From assembly GCA_033439265.1 (NCBI GenBank), contig JAVTVX010000011.1, positions 13,599,090-13,663,089 on the forward strand: DNA of 64,000 nucleotides. The letters are read 5' to 3'. This document shows positions 20,167 through 33,111 of the stretch, piece by piece. How positions within the stretch are numbered: the stretch's first letter is position 1; every line of letters begins with the position of its first letter. The stretch comes from Dillenia suffruticosa (Eukaryota > Streptophyta > Magnoliopsida > Dilleniales > Dilleniaceae). The notes under the pieces are model-generated. The model was not told where the DNA came from and searched no databases. It worked only from the letters and a program-made list of their open reading frames with translations. A program made the position numbers and the translations under genes.

Positions 20167-21966
20167 ATGCAAGCCTTATACTCTCCCTTTACCATACTAA
20201 CACCTTCAAAACTGCAAACCAATTCTCAAAACCACAAATCGCAAAAGCCATCGACTCCATTATCACAACCCGTATCATGCAAAATTCTCATCAACCCATC
20301 GAAGAAGAAAGTTCAAAGAGAATCAACGACGCTTCACTCACTATCACCGGGGCTAAAACATCCGGTTTTCACCCCTTCGCAACCTCAAGAACTAAACCCG
20401 CTTCAAAAACTAGCGGCTTTAGTTCTAGACACTCTTGAAAAATCAATTCTAGGAATGGAGAGAACCGGGAAATTGTCCAAGACGGTCGACCCTGCTGTTC
20501 AACTAGAAGGGAATTTCGCCCCAGTTGGGGAATGTCCGGCTCGAACCGGGCTCGAAGTGGAGGGTCAAATTCCTGGCTGGCTTACGGGAGTCTATGTACG
20601 TAACGGAGCCAACCCGATGTTCTCTCCCGTCGGCGGACACCATCTTTTTGATGGCGACGGAATGATACATGCAGTTTCGTTGCAAAGCGGAAACCAGGCT
20701 AGTTATTCATGCCGGTTCACCCGGACGAGCAGGTTGGTTCAAGAGTTTGCATTGGGAAGGCCAGTTTTTCCCAAGCCAATTGGCGAGTTGCATGGCCATT
20801 TTGGCTTGGCTCGGCTTGGCCTCTTTATGGCTCGCTCCGCCTTAGCTTTGGTGGATAGAACACGTGGCAGTGGAGTAGCCAATGCTGGGGTTGTGTATTT
20901 TAATGGCCGTCTTCTTGCCATGTCAGAAGATGATTTACCATATCATGTGAATATCACCGACGATGGTGATCTTGAGACAATCGGACGGTTCGATCTCAAC
21001 GGGCAGCTCGATCAGTCCATGATTGCGCATCCTAAGGTGGACCCCGTCACAGGTGAGCTTTTCGCCCTAAGCTACAATGTGATAAAAAAACCATATCTTA
21101 AGTACTTCAAGGTTAACACGTGCGGTAAAAAGACGCCGGACGTGAATATTGAGCTGCAAGAGCCAACTATGGTGCATGACTTTGCTATAACTAAGAACTA
21201 TGTAATTGTACCCGATCATCAATTGGTTTTCAAGTTATTCGAAATGTTTCGGGGCGGGTCGCCGGTGGTTTACAACCCGAATAAGGTTTCCCGGGTCGGG
21301 GTTTTGTCCAAGAATGAAACCGACGGGTCAAGAATCCGTTGGATTGATGTGCCCGATTGCTTTTGCTTTCATTTATGGAATGCATGGGAAGAGACAGATT
21401 CGGATACGGGTCATACCCACATTGTGGTAATTGGATCATGCATGAATCCCGCTGACTCGGTTTTCAATGAAAACAAATCGGGCGATCCGCTTAAAAGCGA
21501 ATTATCTGGGATTCGGTTGAATTTGAATACAGGCGAATCAACCTGTAGGGTTATAGTTTCCGGGTTAAACTTAGAAGCAGGTCTAGTGAACAAGTGGTTA
21601 TTGGGTCGAAAAACCCGGTTCGCCTTCCTGGGAATAGCTGAGCCGTGGCCAAAAGTGTGCGGCGTGGCAAAGGTTGATTTGGAGTCGGGAGAGGTGACAA
21701 AGTTCCTATATGGTGAAAATCGATTTGGTGGTGAGCCATGTTTTGTGCCTCGGTGGAGGCATGTGGCAGAAGGGAGTAAGGATGAAGATGAAGGTTGCTT
21801 GGTGAGTTTTGTTAGAGACGAGGGGAGAGAGAGATCAGAGTTGGTGGTAGTGAGAGCCAAAGACATGAAACAAATAGCTTGTGTCAAACTCCCAACAAGA
21901 GTTCCATATGGTTTTCATGGTACATTTATTAGCTCCGAGGAATTGAAGAACCAAATCCAGGTCTAA
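20167..21966 (+). CDS. NCED6: 9-cis-epoxycarotenoid dioxygenase, NCED6 type, plastid
   Basis: This non-haem iron enzyme cleaves 9-cis-violaxanthin or 9'-cis-neoxanthin at the 11,12 bond to give xanthoxin, the committed step of abscisic acid synthesis in plastids. The open frame runs upstream to 19864 with no stop, but the ATG at 20167 (MQALYSPF) follows the TATA box and gives 599 residues, the family length. The four iron-binding histidines are visible: H288 (MIAHPKVD), H337 (MVHDFAIT), H402 ([10 protein letters not shown]) and H584 (YGFHGTF). [31 protein letters not shown] and EPWPKVCG are intact. Residues 1 to about 70 are Ser/Thr/Lys-rich with few acids, as in a transit peptide. [22 protein letters not shown] and [10 protein letters not shown] point to NCED6 rather than NCED3; NCED6 is an endosperm/seed ABA gene in Arabidopsis. 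No introns, as usual for NCEDs. Orthology would need a tree. Confidence 0.93.
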   Translation: MQALYSPFTILTPSKLQTNSQNHKSQKPSTPLSQPVSCKILINPSKKKVQRESTTLHSLSPGLKHPVFTPSQPQELNPLQKLAALVLDTLEKSILGMERTGKLSKTVDPAVQLEGNFAPVGECPARTGLEVEGQIPGWLTGVYVRNGANPMFSPVGGHHLFDGDGMIHAVSLQSGNQASYSCRFTRTSRLVQEFALGRPVFPKPIGELHGHFGLARLGLFMARSALALVDRTRGSGVANAGVVYFNGRLLAMSEDDLPYHVNITDDGDLETIGRFDLNGQLDQSMIAHPKVDPVTGELFALSYNVIKKPYLKYFKVNTCGKKTPDVNIELQEPTMVHDFAITKNYVIVPDHQLVFKLFEMFRGGSPVVYNPNKVSRVGVLSKNETDGSRIRWIDVPDCFCFHLWNAWEETDSDTGHTHIVVIGSCMNPADSVFNENKSGDPLKSELSGIRLNLNTGESTCRVIVSGLNLEAGLVNKWLLGRKTRFAFLGIAEPWPKVCGVAKVDLESGEVTKFLYGENRFGGEPCFVPRWRHVAEGSKDEDEGCLVSFVRDEGRERSELVVVRAKDMKQIACVKLPTRVPYGFHGTFISSEELKNQIQV

Positions 21967-24414
21967 TTTCCCATCTTTTTGTAACCATCTAGGAAAATAT
22001 CAAGGCCAATATTCCCACGAGCAGTCCATATTATTTTATTTATTAATTTCCTTTAAAGTTCATAAACTCGTATATTCTTTTGACTATATTATGAAGGTTC
22101 TTGTAATGTGAGTGTGACATTGTATGGACGTGGTAAAGTGTTGCTCTTTTTGCTATTAAATGGCCATATTGTTTGGTCGGTGAGGAAAAAGAAAGATGGT
22201 ATGTGTGATTTGGGCTGAGGGTCCAGACAAAGACACATGAACAAAAGAGAGAGACGAAATGTTTTGGAAATGTTGGGTGTTCTCAAGTCATGGCCCCAGA
22301 GAGTGGGTGCCAGATTGTTTCCTTGACCTATGTAGAAGCCAATTCAAAGGGGGCATGCATTTGCATTGATATGTAGGACCTGTTTCCCATGTGGTCTGAT
22401 TTTGATTTCTGTGTGGGACCAAATTTGTGAGTAAAATGTTGAGCTCACCAAGCTCCATTGTGGCAATGGCAATTTGAGCTGTTTTGTCGTCATGCTTTAT
22501 GTCTTTGCTCTTCCAATTTTTGTTTCTGTTGCTTATGTCAATTGGGGAAGGAAGATATCTTATATTTGGAGAGAGGAAAGAAGTAAGAGGGAAGGGATCA
22601 ACTCACTCCAACCGCCCCCCCCCCAAAAAAAAAATCTGACTGATCTTACAATTCAACTGGTTCTTCTTTTACTCATAAATCATCGGATTTTAACATCGGT
22701 GAGACTGGATTAATTAATTTCAAAATTTTCTAAAATTACGTCAAAAGTTTTATCTGAAAGGAGCTGATTCATATCGGTGTTTAAGTAAAGCATATATAGT
22801 AAATTTTGTTGGCACCAAATTTATCTATATTTAATATGGTTTACTCCAAATAGAAGGCTTATCAACTAGAATTTTTATTTATATTTAATTTTTTTTTTTT
22901 TTTGATCATATGAGTTGTCAAATTCTAGATTTCAAATAAAGAAGTAAACACTGTTATCCTTTGAACCAAAAGAATATTAATTGATCTAATCTATAAAGTA
23001 TCTTCTCATAGATCAGAAGTTAATAAAGGATTTTTTATTTTTTTTATTTTTTTTTATTTTCCTACCCTCCCGAAGACCACTTATTATAAGGAGCATAAGA
23101 ATTAAAAAAAAAAAAGAAAAAAAACCCACAAACAAGGGAATATTTAGATCCATTTTGGTAAAGCTTATTAGGGTATTGGTTGCGGAGAGTCCATTCTTTT
23201 AACTTATCTTTCACCTCCAAACCCCATATAAAAGCTCCAAATTGATGTTATTAAAATTCTTGAGCCTTTGAAATAAAAGATTCTTGATATTAGCACATTC
23301 TTCTGTTGAGATATGAAAGGGAATTATTAAAAATTTCATTCTTTACCCATCAATTACAACTAAGCCCCTTTTCTACATACCCATCAAAGAATTTTTCTTC
23401 AATTTCCAAAATTACAATCTACTACAACAATCCCCATGCAACAATAATATCAATGTCCAAGTACGCACAGCATAGCCTAATAGATATATACATGACTAGT
23501 AATTTCAATTTATTCTGTAATATCTCATATTTTGTAATACTAATCTTGCAAGATGAATAAAAAAAAAAAAAAAGAAGAAATTATGCAATTTTGATGAAGG
23601 TGAAAATTTCAAAATTGATCAAAAGTTGCCTCACTTGTTTGGTGCATTCGGTGCTACGAGCACTTTCTTCAATTTTATTAGGAGCATACCGATTCGAAAA
23701 AACTGGGTATTAAAAGACTCAGAATATAAGCCAAGGAGAGCTTTTTATCTTCCTTGGCATTGACTCAGCTTTGTTGGCCCTAAGGACCCCACTTGCCAAT
23801 TGGTTGTTGAACAAAAATGCAACTTCATATTTCAGCAATTTTTTTTTTTTTGGTCAGAGAAGAGAACCAGGCCATTGACACCAACAATGTGTCATCCCAT
23901 GCATCAGCGGATCCACACGAGGGTTCATGCACACGCCACGAGGCACTCACGTGAATTGGGATCTCCAGACCTTGGAAGGGATATCTTTAAATCAGGATTT
24001 GTTGTTGGTGCCAAAGACGTATTTGATATCTCTGGGATTTTCTTTTTTCCCTTTTGGTCGAATCTTAGAGCTTGTGTTTGTTGAAAAAAGAATTTGGTCC
24101 GGCGTGAGAGCTAAGGTGATGACCATTTCAAAGAAAGGAAAGAAAAAAGTGGACCAATTTGATTTTTGGTTCAATGGGCTGACCAGAATTAGAAGCCAAG
24201 CCGAGTAACTATGCGACGCTTTTTGACTCCCATATTCTCCCATCCACAATTTTGGTGTTCACATTAATACGTATACCAGTGTTAAATGTCATTGCAATTC
24301 TTTGAATTTTTGTACCCCTAAATTTATTTGAGTATATGACGAATGGTTGGTACATAAATTATATAAATATGTGTACATATATATATTTGATTTATTAGGT
24401 GGTTTGTATTTGGG
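21967..24414. other. 3' flank of NCED6 and intergenic DNA
   Basis: No gene is supported. 22891-22972 could be a fourth very short SINE: on the minus strand it reads ggttcaaaggataac ... atatgatc plus an A run, with weak flank similarity (atatttaatt 22881-22890, aatattaatt 22973-22982). 23800-24208 has overlapping open frames on both strands with no recognisable product. Confidence 0.4.
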
Positions 24415-24422
24415 GTGAACAA

Positions 24423-24788
24423 CAGTGTTTTTAAAATCGAATCGGATTAACGGGTTCGACTATGAACCGTTATATAGTTTGGTTCCGTATGTATTGTTAA
24501 ATCATATAAAGTCAAACCCAATCAAAATCGATCAAAACTGATGAATCATTCAAACCGATTTGTCCGTTTTTTATTATAATCGGTATTTTTTATATGTTAC
24601 TGATACAAATTTATTTGTTTCATGGAGATATATAAATTTTATTTTTTTAGATGTATAATCTACAAATTGTATATATTACATCATGGTGATGTCATTTGTT
24701 TTGTAAAATAGTCTGATCGGTCTGATCAATGAACTAATGAATCGATAGATTGATCAAATTGATTATTGATTCGGTTTTAAAAATATCA
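24423..24788. mobile_element. hAT-like MITE, 366 bp
   Basis: The left end cagtgtttttaaaatcgaat and the reverse complement of the right end (tgatatttttaaaaccgaat) form imperfect inverted repeats. The 8-bp flanks are gtgaacaa (24415-24422) and gtaaacaa (24789-24796), one mismatch. The internal sequence is rich in gatcgg/ccgatt words and does not code. Confidence 0.72.
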
Positions 24789-24796
24789 GTAAACAA

Positions 24797-25341
24797 ACGA
24801 GTAAATCCTAGTCCCCGGACATCGGGCAGGGTAAAGGTAGGTATACTTTCTTATGGTGGGATAAGGGTACAAAATTTAGAACCATAAATGATTGGGTAGC
24901 ATATAGATTCTAAGTTACTGGGTGTAAGGTATACCCTGTAGAATCGACTATAGATCTTAATAGGGCAGAGTAAAATTCTATTTGTGTAAATTATTTTTAA
25001 AAAATAATTTTAATAGAAAAATGAATAATCGATTTTTATTTAAAAAATAAGAGTCAGTTAAAACAGAATCGATGGTAATCGATTCATTTGCAAGTTCTAA
25101 CTGCCAACCGATGTTAGTATCAGCGAAGTCAAATCTTTGATTGCAATCGATTCATTTTCGAGTTCTAATTCTATTTCCTAAAAAGAAAGTCGATGTTCAA
25201 TGATTTCTAACCCCTTTCTCAACTCAGCGTGTTACTTTTGCTTTGTCCACATGATATGCCATAAATTCTAATTTTCAATCCCCAGTTCTCAAAGTGGGTC
25301 GCTGACTAAACGAGTTTTTATTTATTTATTTATTTTTGATT
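24797..25341. other. Intergenic, nothing recognised
   Basis: Contains repeated aatcgat words (about 25025-25150) but no coding or clear element ends. Confidence 0.4.
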
Positions 25342-25354
25342 ACAGATATGTTTT

Positions 25355-25439
25355 TATTTTTTTGGTTATATAAAGATTTGAACTCTGGATTTCAGGATTG
25401 GGGAAGAGTATTGTGACCATCAGATTGTCTTCTTGGGAC
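25355..25439 (-). mobile_element. Very short SINE-like element, copy C
   Basis: The minus strand reads gtcccaagaagacaatctga, tggtcacaatactcttcccc, a gttcaaatc box and an A-rich tail. The 13-bp flanks acagatatgtttt (25342-25354) and acggatatgtttt (25440-25452) differ at one base. Same family as 11510-11599 and 43411-43501. Confidence 0.7.
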
Positions 25440-26133
25440 ACGGATATGTTTTCATTATTAATTGAAAAGAAAGACTTGAGTTACAACTTGTTCTCTTAGC
25501 TATATTTATATATGTCTAGAAGGACTTAACGATATTCCCGAACAGACTCAACTAATCAACCATACACTAACTGTCTCGATTAACCAAGCTATCTGCCTAT
25601 TAACGAAATTAAGATTTCAGAAAGTAATTTTCCTTGCCTGACTTATCATGTTGGACTTGTTGACTTCACATTGGTTTTCAAGTACCACAAATATATTACG
25701 TAAATTCCACGTGGAGTCAAAAAAGTTATTTTATTTTATTTTTATTTTTGTTTTAAAGATTAATTATTGTGTAAAATATGGAATTTTCAATTATTTTAAT
25801 TGAAAAATTTCTTATTCGTATGTTATAAGGTAGCACAAAGTTCAATTGGTTTTTTAATGTTTTCTCAATTGGTTTTTTAATGCTTTCTCTATTGGCATAG
25901 ATTATGAGTTTTCGGTTGGATCATTAGCATGCTTTATTAAAAAATTGTGATGCAAATCTAAGTATCAGCCGTAATTATTTTTTTTAGACATAAACTAATA
26001 ATATCTGATAATTATGATGAATCCGATTAAATATAATTCTGTTCGAATCAAACATGACAAAACTTTCATCAGATACATGACTCCAACCTGAGAATTAGCT
26101 TAAAATATTAGTGGTGAGTCACTAGACCAGCTA

Positions 26134-26338
26134 AACCAATATTCGTTGGCACAATTGGTCAAGAGAGTTGCGTCCTATTCCCACACCAAAGTTCGACTCG
26201 GTATGAGAACGAGAAAAAATCAATGTTGGGAGATCTGTCCCCGCAAAGTGTATCCTACAGCGGTCGGTCCAAATTTAATCAGAGCGAAATTTCGAATACC
26301 GGACAGTATCTAAGTTAAGATACCAAAAAAAAAAAAAA
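26134..26338 (+). mobile_element. tRNA-derived SINE, about 205 bp
   Basis: The exact 10-bp duplication agaccagcta lies at 26124-26133 and 26339-26348. Box A-like ttggcacaattggtcaag and box B-like aagttcgactcgg are spaced as in a tRNA. The body ends cggacagtatctaagttaag ... atacc followed by 14 or 15 A. Confidence 0.87.
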
Positions 26339-26348
26339 AGACCAGCTA

Positions 26349-29300
26349 GAGCCATAATTATAATCAACATATTGCTTAATGCTTTGTCAAAAATTGAAGT
26401 TAAATTAGGGCACGTTATATGTAAATTAGAAATGGGGGTGGAGAAGATGAGATGTCTTTATGAAATTAAGATAAAATTAGCCACTAATCTGACAACCCAA
26501 TTCATTATGTTTCGTTGATGTACTCATAATTGGTTGATTATCACACTTGGATGCATAGATAAGAATTGGTGGTTTAGGGTAAGATGATTAAGCATTGCAT
26601 AAAGAATGTGCATGTTAGAGTTGAATTAATAATCTAATAATATTTTTTTAAAGAAAAATTTGATTTTTGTTTGTAAAATTCTATATGTTTAATAATATAT
26701 ATATATATATATATATATTTATTTATTTATTTTAGTTACAAAAATTATATAAATTGAATAAAACAAATTAATAAATAAATTGTAGCACATTGAATTAAAT
26801 AAAGTCTCGCGAGTAGTGCGTTTGTCAATTCATTCATTACCTTTAATATATTTAGAAATTACGTGCAAGTAATCCTAATATTAGAGGAAGAGACATGAAT
26901 AGATAAAGATAGGTGAAGACAATGAGAGGAGGAAATTTTGGTCTGGGTGATGAATTAAATTGAGAAATATTTCCAAAGAAAGTAAAAGCAGGTTTAGAGA
27001 TTTACAATTATAAAATATTCATGCTTTAGAAATGTTATTGTGATTTTGATTAGTTGGTGCAGCTCATCTGAGGGCATTGGCGCATTGGCTATTGATAGAG
27101 GTGGGTTTGCTATACATTTGAGCTGAATGTGGAACGAGATTGACTAGGAGTCTTCGGTGACTTTGTGAATGATGAGACATGTAAATACCCTCGGTTAGGG
27201 AGACTTCATCTCTTAAGTCAGAAAAAACAGTTAGGAGAAAATAACAAATATATTGAAAAGAGTCAAGATATAATCTTGTTTTGTCTCTATATGAGAAATG
27301 TAGAGTTCTTGAGAACGTACTTACCTGATTGCTTGTATTGAATATATATAACATAGCTGGATGGCAAGCTTCATATGCGTTTAGCGATGTGAAAATCCCA
27401 GTTTTTTTATAGAGAGAGATTATTGGAAATCTTTCGAAATCGTAGGGGTTGTAGTTAAAGATCTCTAAGAGATTTAGAATCCTGTTGGTGAAGCCAAATT
27501 CACGTTATCGTGAAAATTTCCTACCTTATCGACAGTGATTACCGAGATCTGTTTCCTTACTAAGAGAGACTTTCTCGAATAGGAGATTTATATATGATCA
27601 AGAAGGGTTTTAAGTTCGTTAGATAAAATTGAAAACTAATGTTTAGTTGTATTAATAATTTATATCTTATAAGGTGAATTTTGGTATTATAAATAAAAAA
27701 AATGAATTTAAATGGATTAAAAAATTAAAATTAGGATTGGGTTTGAATTAGTATTAACATGCAAATTAACACTTTGAACCTAATTTTGCAGATCAACACT
27801 TGGTTAAAAATTTACAAGTTCTTGTCCACGTTTTTTTTTTCCTTCTTTTTCTTTTGTTCACTCTCCTCTCTTTTGTAAACAAGAGGTAGAAAGGTCAAGA
27901 GATATATTAAACTATGGTTGATCGCATTAAATGCAATAAAAGATGGTGATGAGATTTGTGTGGCTCAAAAGAAGTAATAAAAGTTTGGTGGGGGTGAGTG
28001 GCCGAGAGAGAGAGAATGTGTAAGCCTTGAACATTTTGCTCTCCTACACACTTTCTTCTCTTTCATGCCATCCGAATTCTCTAACCATTTGTTCGATGAA
28101 AATTCTGGATTTCCAGGCTCTCTTGACTTATTTATTATTATTATTTTTATTAATTTCTAGCCATCTTTGAGTTGGATTAGAGTGGAAGCTAAGAGTTTAT
28201 CAAATTGGAATAAAAAGTTTATAAGTTAGGGGTGATTTTATTGAGAATAGTTGTAAATCTCATGAATTAAGTGTAATGTAAGTTTAATTTATAGTTTTAG
28301 ATTTTGATTTATTATTTGAATTATGGTGAATAGTTTAATTTGATGAATTGAACATATTTGAGTGTTGATAATGATAGAATAAGAGTGAAAATCTTGATTT
28401 TTACAAATCTAGATAGTATGACCTATTGTTGATACGTTAATCATATCTTTTTCCACAAAACTAGAAACTAAACTACTAGAGTTTCTCCTTTTAAATTTAG
28501 ACTTCTAGAGTTTTAAAATGCTATATTGTAAAAAATATTTCATTAAGAATTGAATTTTTAATGATTTTTCAAAAAGACATATTTTGCAAAAAATATCATG
28601 TTTTATTCCGTTCTGACAATGTAGTTTTCTTTGAGTTTCAGTTGCTTTCTAGGCAAAATTAGCCTAAATCCTAAAATCAAAACTGTAGTATTATGTCTTA
28701 TCTTTAAATTAGAACTTGAATAATTTAAATCCGATATGTATAATGAAAGTTGTAGCGATTTTTCTATGACTGTGTATATTAGATTGTGAAGTTAGGATTA
28801 TCACATCTATGAATTTGGATATTTTTGTGTAATTGGAATGGAGTTTGGTTATAAACATAAAAATTATAGCTTTATATCTAATTTTTAAGTGAAAATTGAA
28901 ATCACCACAATCTGAGAATTATAGTCCAAGATATAATCTTTTTTCTAAGACATGTTTGTGCTAAAAATTTGATAAAAACTAAGGTTGTGAAATATTGAGG
29001 AGAAACAAATTAACTCTATTCTTAATTTATAATTTAATGATTAATTATATTTAATGTTTTAGGTTAAGGCATTTGGAACTCAAGGATGAGTTAGCTCTTG
29101 TTTGGTTTGGAATTGAAAGTGGTTACCCTCCTAAGAAATGAGTGGCATGATATTTGTGGTTTGAATAATAAATGTTTTTTTTATTCTTTAAAATGATTTT
29201 AAAATAGATTTTTATATATTATTTGTGATTGTGAAATATCCTAAAAATAGATTAAATTGATTTATGCATTCAATAGTATTTGTATATATTTTGTACTACA
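26349..29300. other. Intergenic, AT-rich; possible start of an LTR-like remnant
   Basis: 26695-26719 is a (TA)n tract. No protein is recognisable. The stretch from about 27900 on may belong to the LTR-like remnant that ends at 30456, but its left end was not found. Confidence 0.4.
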
Positions 29301-30456
29301 TTTGATTTATATATAAACTTATTTTGATTGAAATTATATTTAGATTTGATTTGATTGGATGAATGGTGACATATTGATTTGGTAATGAATTTTGTGGATT
29401 GGTACATGTGTGGGTTGTGGTGCTAACACCCATGGTTAATGGCTATAGTGATTCCCTTCTACGGTGTTCCTCAACGGGTCAATGTGGTTGGGCTTATATT
29501 ACTAAGGAGGTAGCCGTACTCGAGAGGTGTCTCCGAAATCATCCTCTCGGCTAACTTGGTTATATCTCAAGGGAGGACTGAACTAATACCAAAATTGTGG
29601 GTATTTGAGTAATTGTGGAAAAACTCTTGATAGTTTCACCCTTGGTCTTGATTGACCTCCGTCGAAAAAAGAGATTTTTTGTCAACCCCATATTTTTGCA
29701 AAACTTGAAATGATTGGATGTATTATTTGATTTTTTTTTCATACTTTGTTAATATTTGGATTTATTGGAAACTTTGTTATTTATTAATGAATTATTGATA
29801 TTTGAATATTATGAAACATAATTTTGGAAATACTATTTAACATGTCTACACTCATCTCTCATTTATGTCATATACATTCTATTACATTTTGTTCACTGAG
29901 TATTATTTATGATTATTCTCTTAGTCTTGTATTTTTACAGAAAAAGTATAGGTACCAGATATTCTTGACTGATCTCTAGTGTCAGATTTGAGGAGATCAT
30001 CTTTGTGGACTTCTTTTGATATAAATTTTGACGTGGTTTTGAGGTATTGATAGATGGACCCGAGAATGATATTTTGTAAACTTTCGGAAACTTTCGTTTA
30101 TTTGCAAACATTTTGTTTATTTGGTTGAAATTGTATATCGAGTTTTATACTTATTTTAGGGACTTTTTACTATTTCATTTGGATTTTATTGGAAATTGTC
30201 TAAATTGGTTTTTTTTTTTGGAATTATTTTTGAATCATTTTAGTTTATAGATTTTAATTGGCCACTTGATTTTGTTTTGAATTGTTTAGAGAGATGGTAG
30301 ATTTTGTTGATTTTATGGAATATTTTGATTTATCTTGAAAAATGGTGGAATTCATGAAAATGCTTTGTAATATCTCGAAAAATGTGGTGGGGATTACGCG
30401 TGTTTTGGGTAACATGGTGATTGTCGCGTGATTGACCCGAGAGTCGGGACATGACA
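29301..30456 (-). mobile_element. LTR-like remnant of the TGTCA(C/T)G(C/T)CCC family
   Basis: On the minus strand the sequence at 30456 begins tgtcatgtcccgactctcgg, close to the start of the solo LTR at 34360 (tgtcacgccccaaaccggga). 29400-29570 has the alternating gtgtgggttg / ctaacaccca and ctcggctaac words seen in such LTRs. The other end and a target duplication were not found. The superfamily is inferred. Confidence 0.4.
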
Positions 30457-32283
30457 CGTTAGGGATTTACTTTCTTAATGGGTAATCTTAAGTTATGTTT
30501 ATCACGTAATAGGATGAGTCATTCTTAAATTAATGAAACATATCCACCGAAAAGAAAAGTGATTGAGAGACCTGGGAGTCGAGAGCTAGAATGACCGAGA
30601 GGTCAAGAAGTAATTGGCTCCCTGAGAAAGTAAAACCGAGAGCATATTTAATTGTTTACAGGCTTTATGATCTAATGGGTTTGGATGATTCCGGTCTTGT
30701 GGTATTGTGCCGTTGGACCATGTACCATCAGCTATATAATAACTTATTTTCAAGAAATTGATTGGTTCACAATTTTGAGCCATTGATACATGATTAGGAG
30801 CTATTTCACGGATGGTGTATCTGTGAATAGATTCAAATTTTAACAATAATTCAAATTTATTTAGTGATAGTAATATTTTAACAATTTTCAAGAGAAGCTA
30901 TTTGCATCATAATATTTTATATTGTGTTTCTCCCATTAAATGAAAAAATTGAATCTATAGTTGTTTGGTTAAAAAAAATTGAAAGACCTTTGATATATGG
31001 TAGAAAGTTAGTGTGAAAAATGATAGAACATGATAATATTTTTTCTTTCACTTTATTCTGTATGAGTGTTAAGTTACAGGTGATAAAATGTGAGGTAAAA
31101 TGTAAATGATAGAGAATGTCTACTTTATTCTATTTCAAGTATCATTTAAAATAGTTGAAATAGCATTGTCATAGTGAGAAGCCTCACAAAAATGAAACGT
31201 GTCCATACAACATATTATCAATAACCATATATACAGCACAACTGTCGTACTCGGAGATAGAGATACAAAAAGGGGTCAAAATAAAAAATGTAGAATTTAC
31301 ATCATTTGATTGAAACATTGCTAATTTGTACTCCCCATTTGGTTCCGTGAATACTTCAATATTGAAAAGAAGGGAAATGAAAGGGTAAGCAAAACCACTG
31401 GTTGAGCAAACACCCTTTTTGGAGTACACACACATGAAAACAATATAGATATACTTGAGCATAAGGGCAATGATGACAACATAATGCATGTGTCGAGATA
31501 TCTCGCCATGATATGATAGTTATAAGAATAGGAAAGGAAAATGAAAGAGATGGAATTGTATGAAGACTCCACTCACTCAGATATCTTACACAACAAGCAA
31601 GCCTATAGAATTAGAGCCTTCATCATGTCTTACTCTCGAGAGGAAAAAAAGAGACATCATTTTCATTTGCTATTTCTTTCTCTTCATTTGCTTTCTTGCA
31701 CTTTTTTGCCTAGGGAGGTTAAACTAGAACACTGACTTTGCATTGATTCAGGGTAACCATATAATGAATCAATTAGGTATGGGACACATGCAAATCCTCA
31801 AAGACAAGTCTCCATATTATCAAAATAAAACTACAAAGCAAAGGATTACAACTCTATTGATCTTTGGGCAGATAAAAGATCCTCAACAAGATACTATGTC
31901 AAAGACAAGTCTCCATATTATCCTTAACACAAGAGCTAACTATTAGGTTTTGTTAAAGGATCTAAAGATACAAAAAGATCTTGTCACACATTTCCTCATG
32001 CTCGATTGACCTTTATGCAAACAACTGTTACTTGTTTGTCTTATCTTATTTGTTTGAGATGAGTTTGACTCCATAGATAATGACTTTGTTAATTCAAACG
32101 GGATAACTTGGACGTCTGGTAATCTCAAATAGTGAGACCTACAAAAAGATCGCTAGAGGGTACTCGGCGGGGAGAATCTGAGTTCAAGTTAGAGAGTTGT
32201 TTTCAAGAAAGAAGAAACGGATCGAAAGAAAGCCTTTTCTTGTACAAAAGGTAAGAGAGTGTATAAGCGTAAACATAAGAGTC
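30457..32283. other. Intergenic, nothing recognised
   Basis: Several short open frames on both strands, none with known motifs. A 23-bp word (start caaagacaagtctcc) occurs twice, at about 31799 and 31900. Confidence 0.4.
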
Positions 32284-32878
32284 TGCCTATCTTGCGTGAT
32301 TGACTTAACGACATATATATAATAAATTGACGTGAGAGACATGTGCATACGGGGCGTTAAAACCCTAGTTTCTTTGTAGAAGATACCAAAGATTATTGGG
32401 ATCATGATGAAAGGATCCTAAAAGATCTTAAACGTTATTGATTAGGAAGGTTTTGATGGCTGTAGGATCTATTTTCATAATTTGAAGTCTCTTTTTTGTT
32501 TACGGAAGATTCTGTCTATATTTTTAGGAGGAGTGAATATTTACCTTAGGGGCCAAGTGACGATCACCAAATATCAGATGGGAGCTATAATCGAGCAACT
32601 GTCTAGCGATCAGAATTTGGTCGATAAATACTAAGTGAGTATGGGCCGTGCTTACCGTTCTGTGAGATAAATCCCGTATTGACAACACATTTCAGTTGAT
32701 GTATCCCTTAGGCCAGGGGTTCGAAGGATCTCAAGCCTCATAGTAGTGATAAGTCTTCAAACAAAATGGTTGATTAATTAGGTGGCTACCAATTGAGCGG
32801 GCAATGGGGATATTAGAAGTTGTTCTGGGCTAGTCTTGAGCCCAAGGGAATTTGGACTATTTCGGTCACGCATCATCA
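32284..32878 (-). repeat. 3' LTR of the Tat element
   Basis: Matches 40636-41229 throughout (e.g. gtttctttgtagaagatacc; gagtatgggccgtg; gttctgggc). Differences are frequent, so the insertion is old. Confidence 0.87.
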
Positions 32879-33111
32879 CTTGCCCACACTCCTGTTGTCA
32901 CTTCAGAGAAAGGGATTCAGAAGTACAGTATAGCAGAAACATTTTGGATCTTGTGAATCAAATAATTTAATGCGGCACGTGCTGCTTTGGTTACAGTGAA
33001 CCGTCTCTAACACACTTTTTATTTTGCACATTTGTTGATTGCCTCCCTACTACCACTCTTATTTTTTTTATAGTTAGGCTTCTTAGCGATATAGTCTTCC
33101 GTGAAGATCTT

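Noticed and set aside
20503-21887. Frames antisense or shifted to NCED6
   Set aside because: Shadows of the real coding frame.
20167-21966. CCD4-type carotenoid dioxygenase as alternative identity
   Set aside because: [31 protein letters not shown] and the C-terminal block fit NCEDs, and NCED6 best, rather than CCD4.
23800-24249. Overlapping frames of 85-94 codons
   Set aside because: No recognisable domain, and both strands are open over the same interval.
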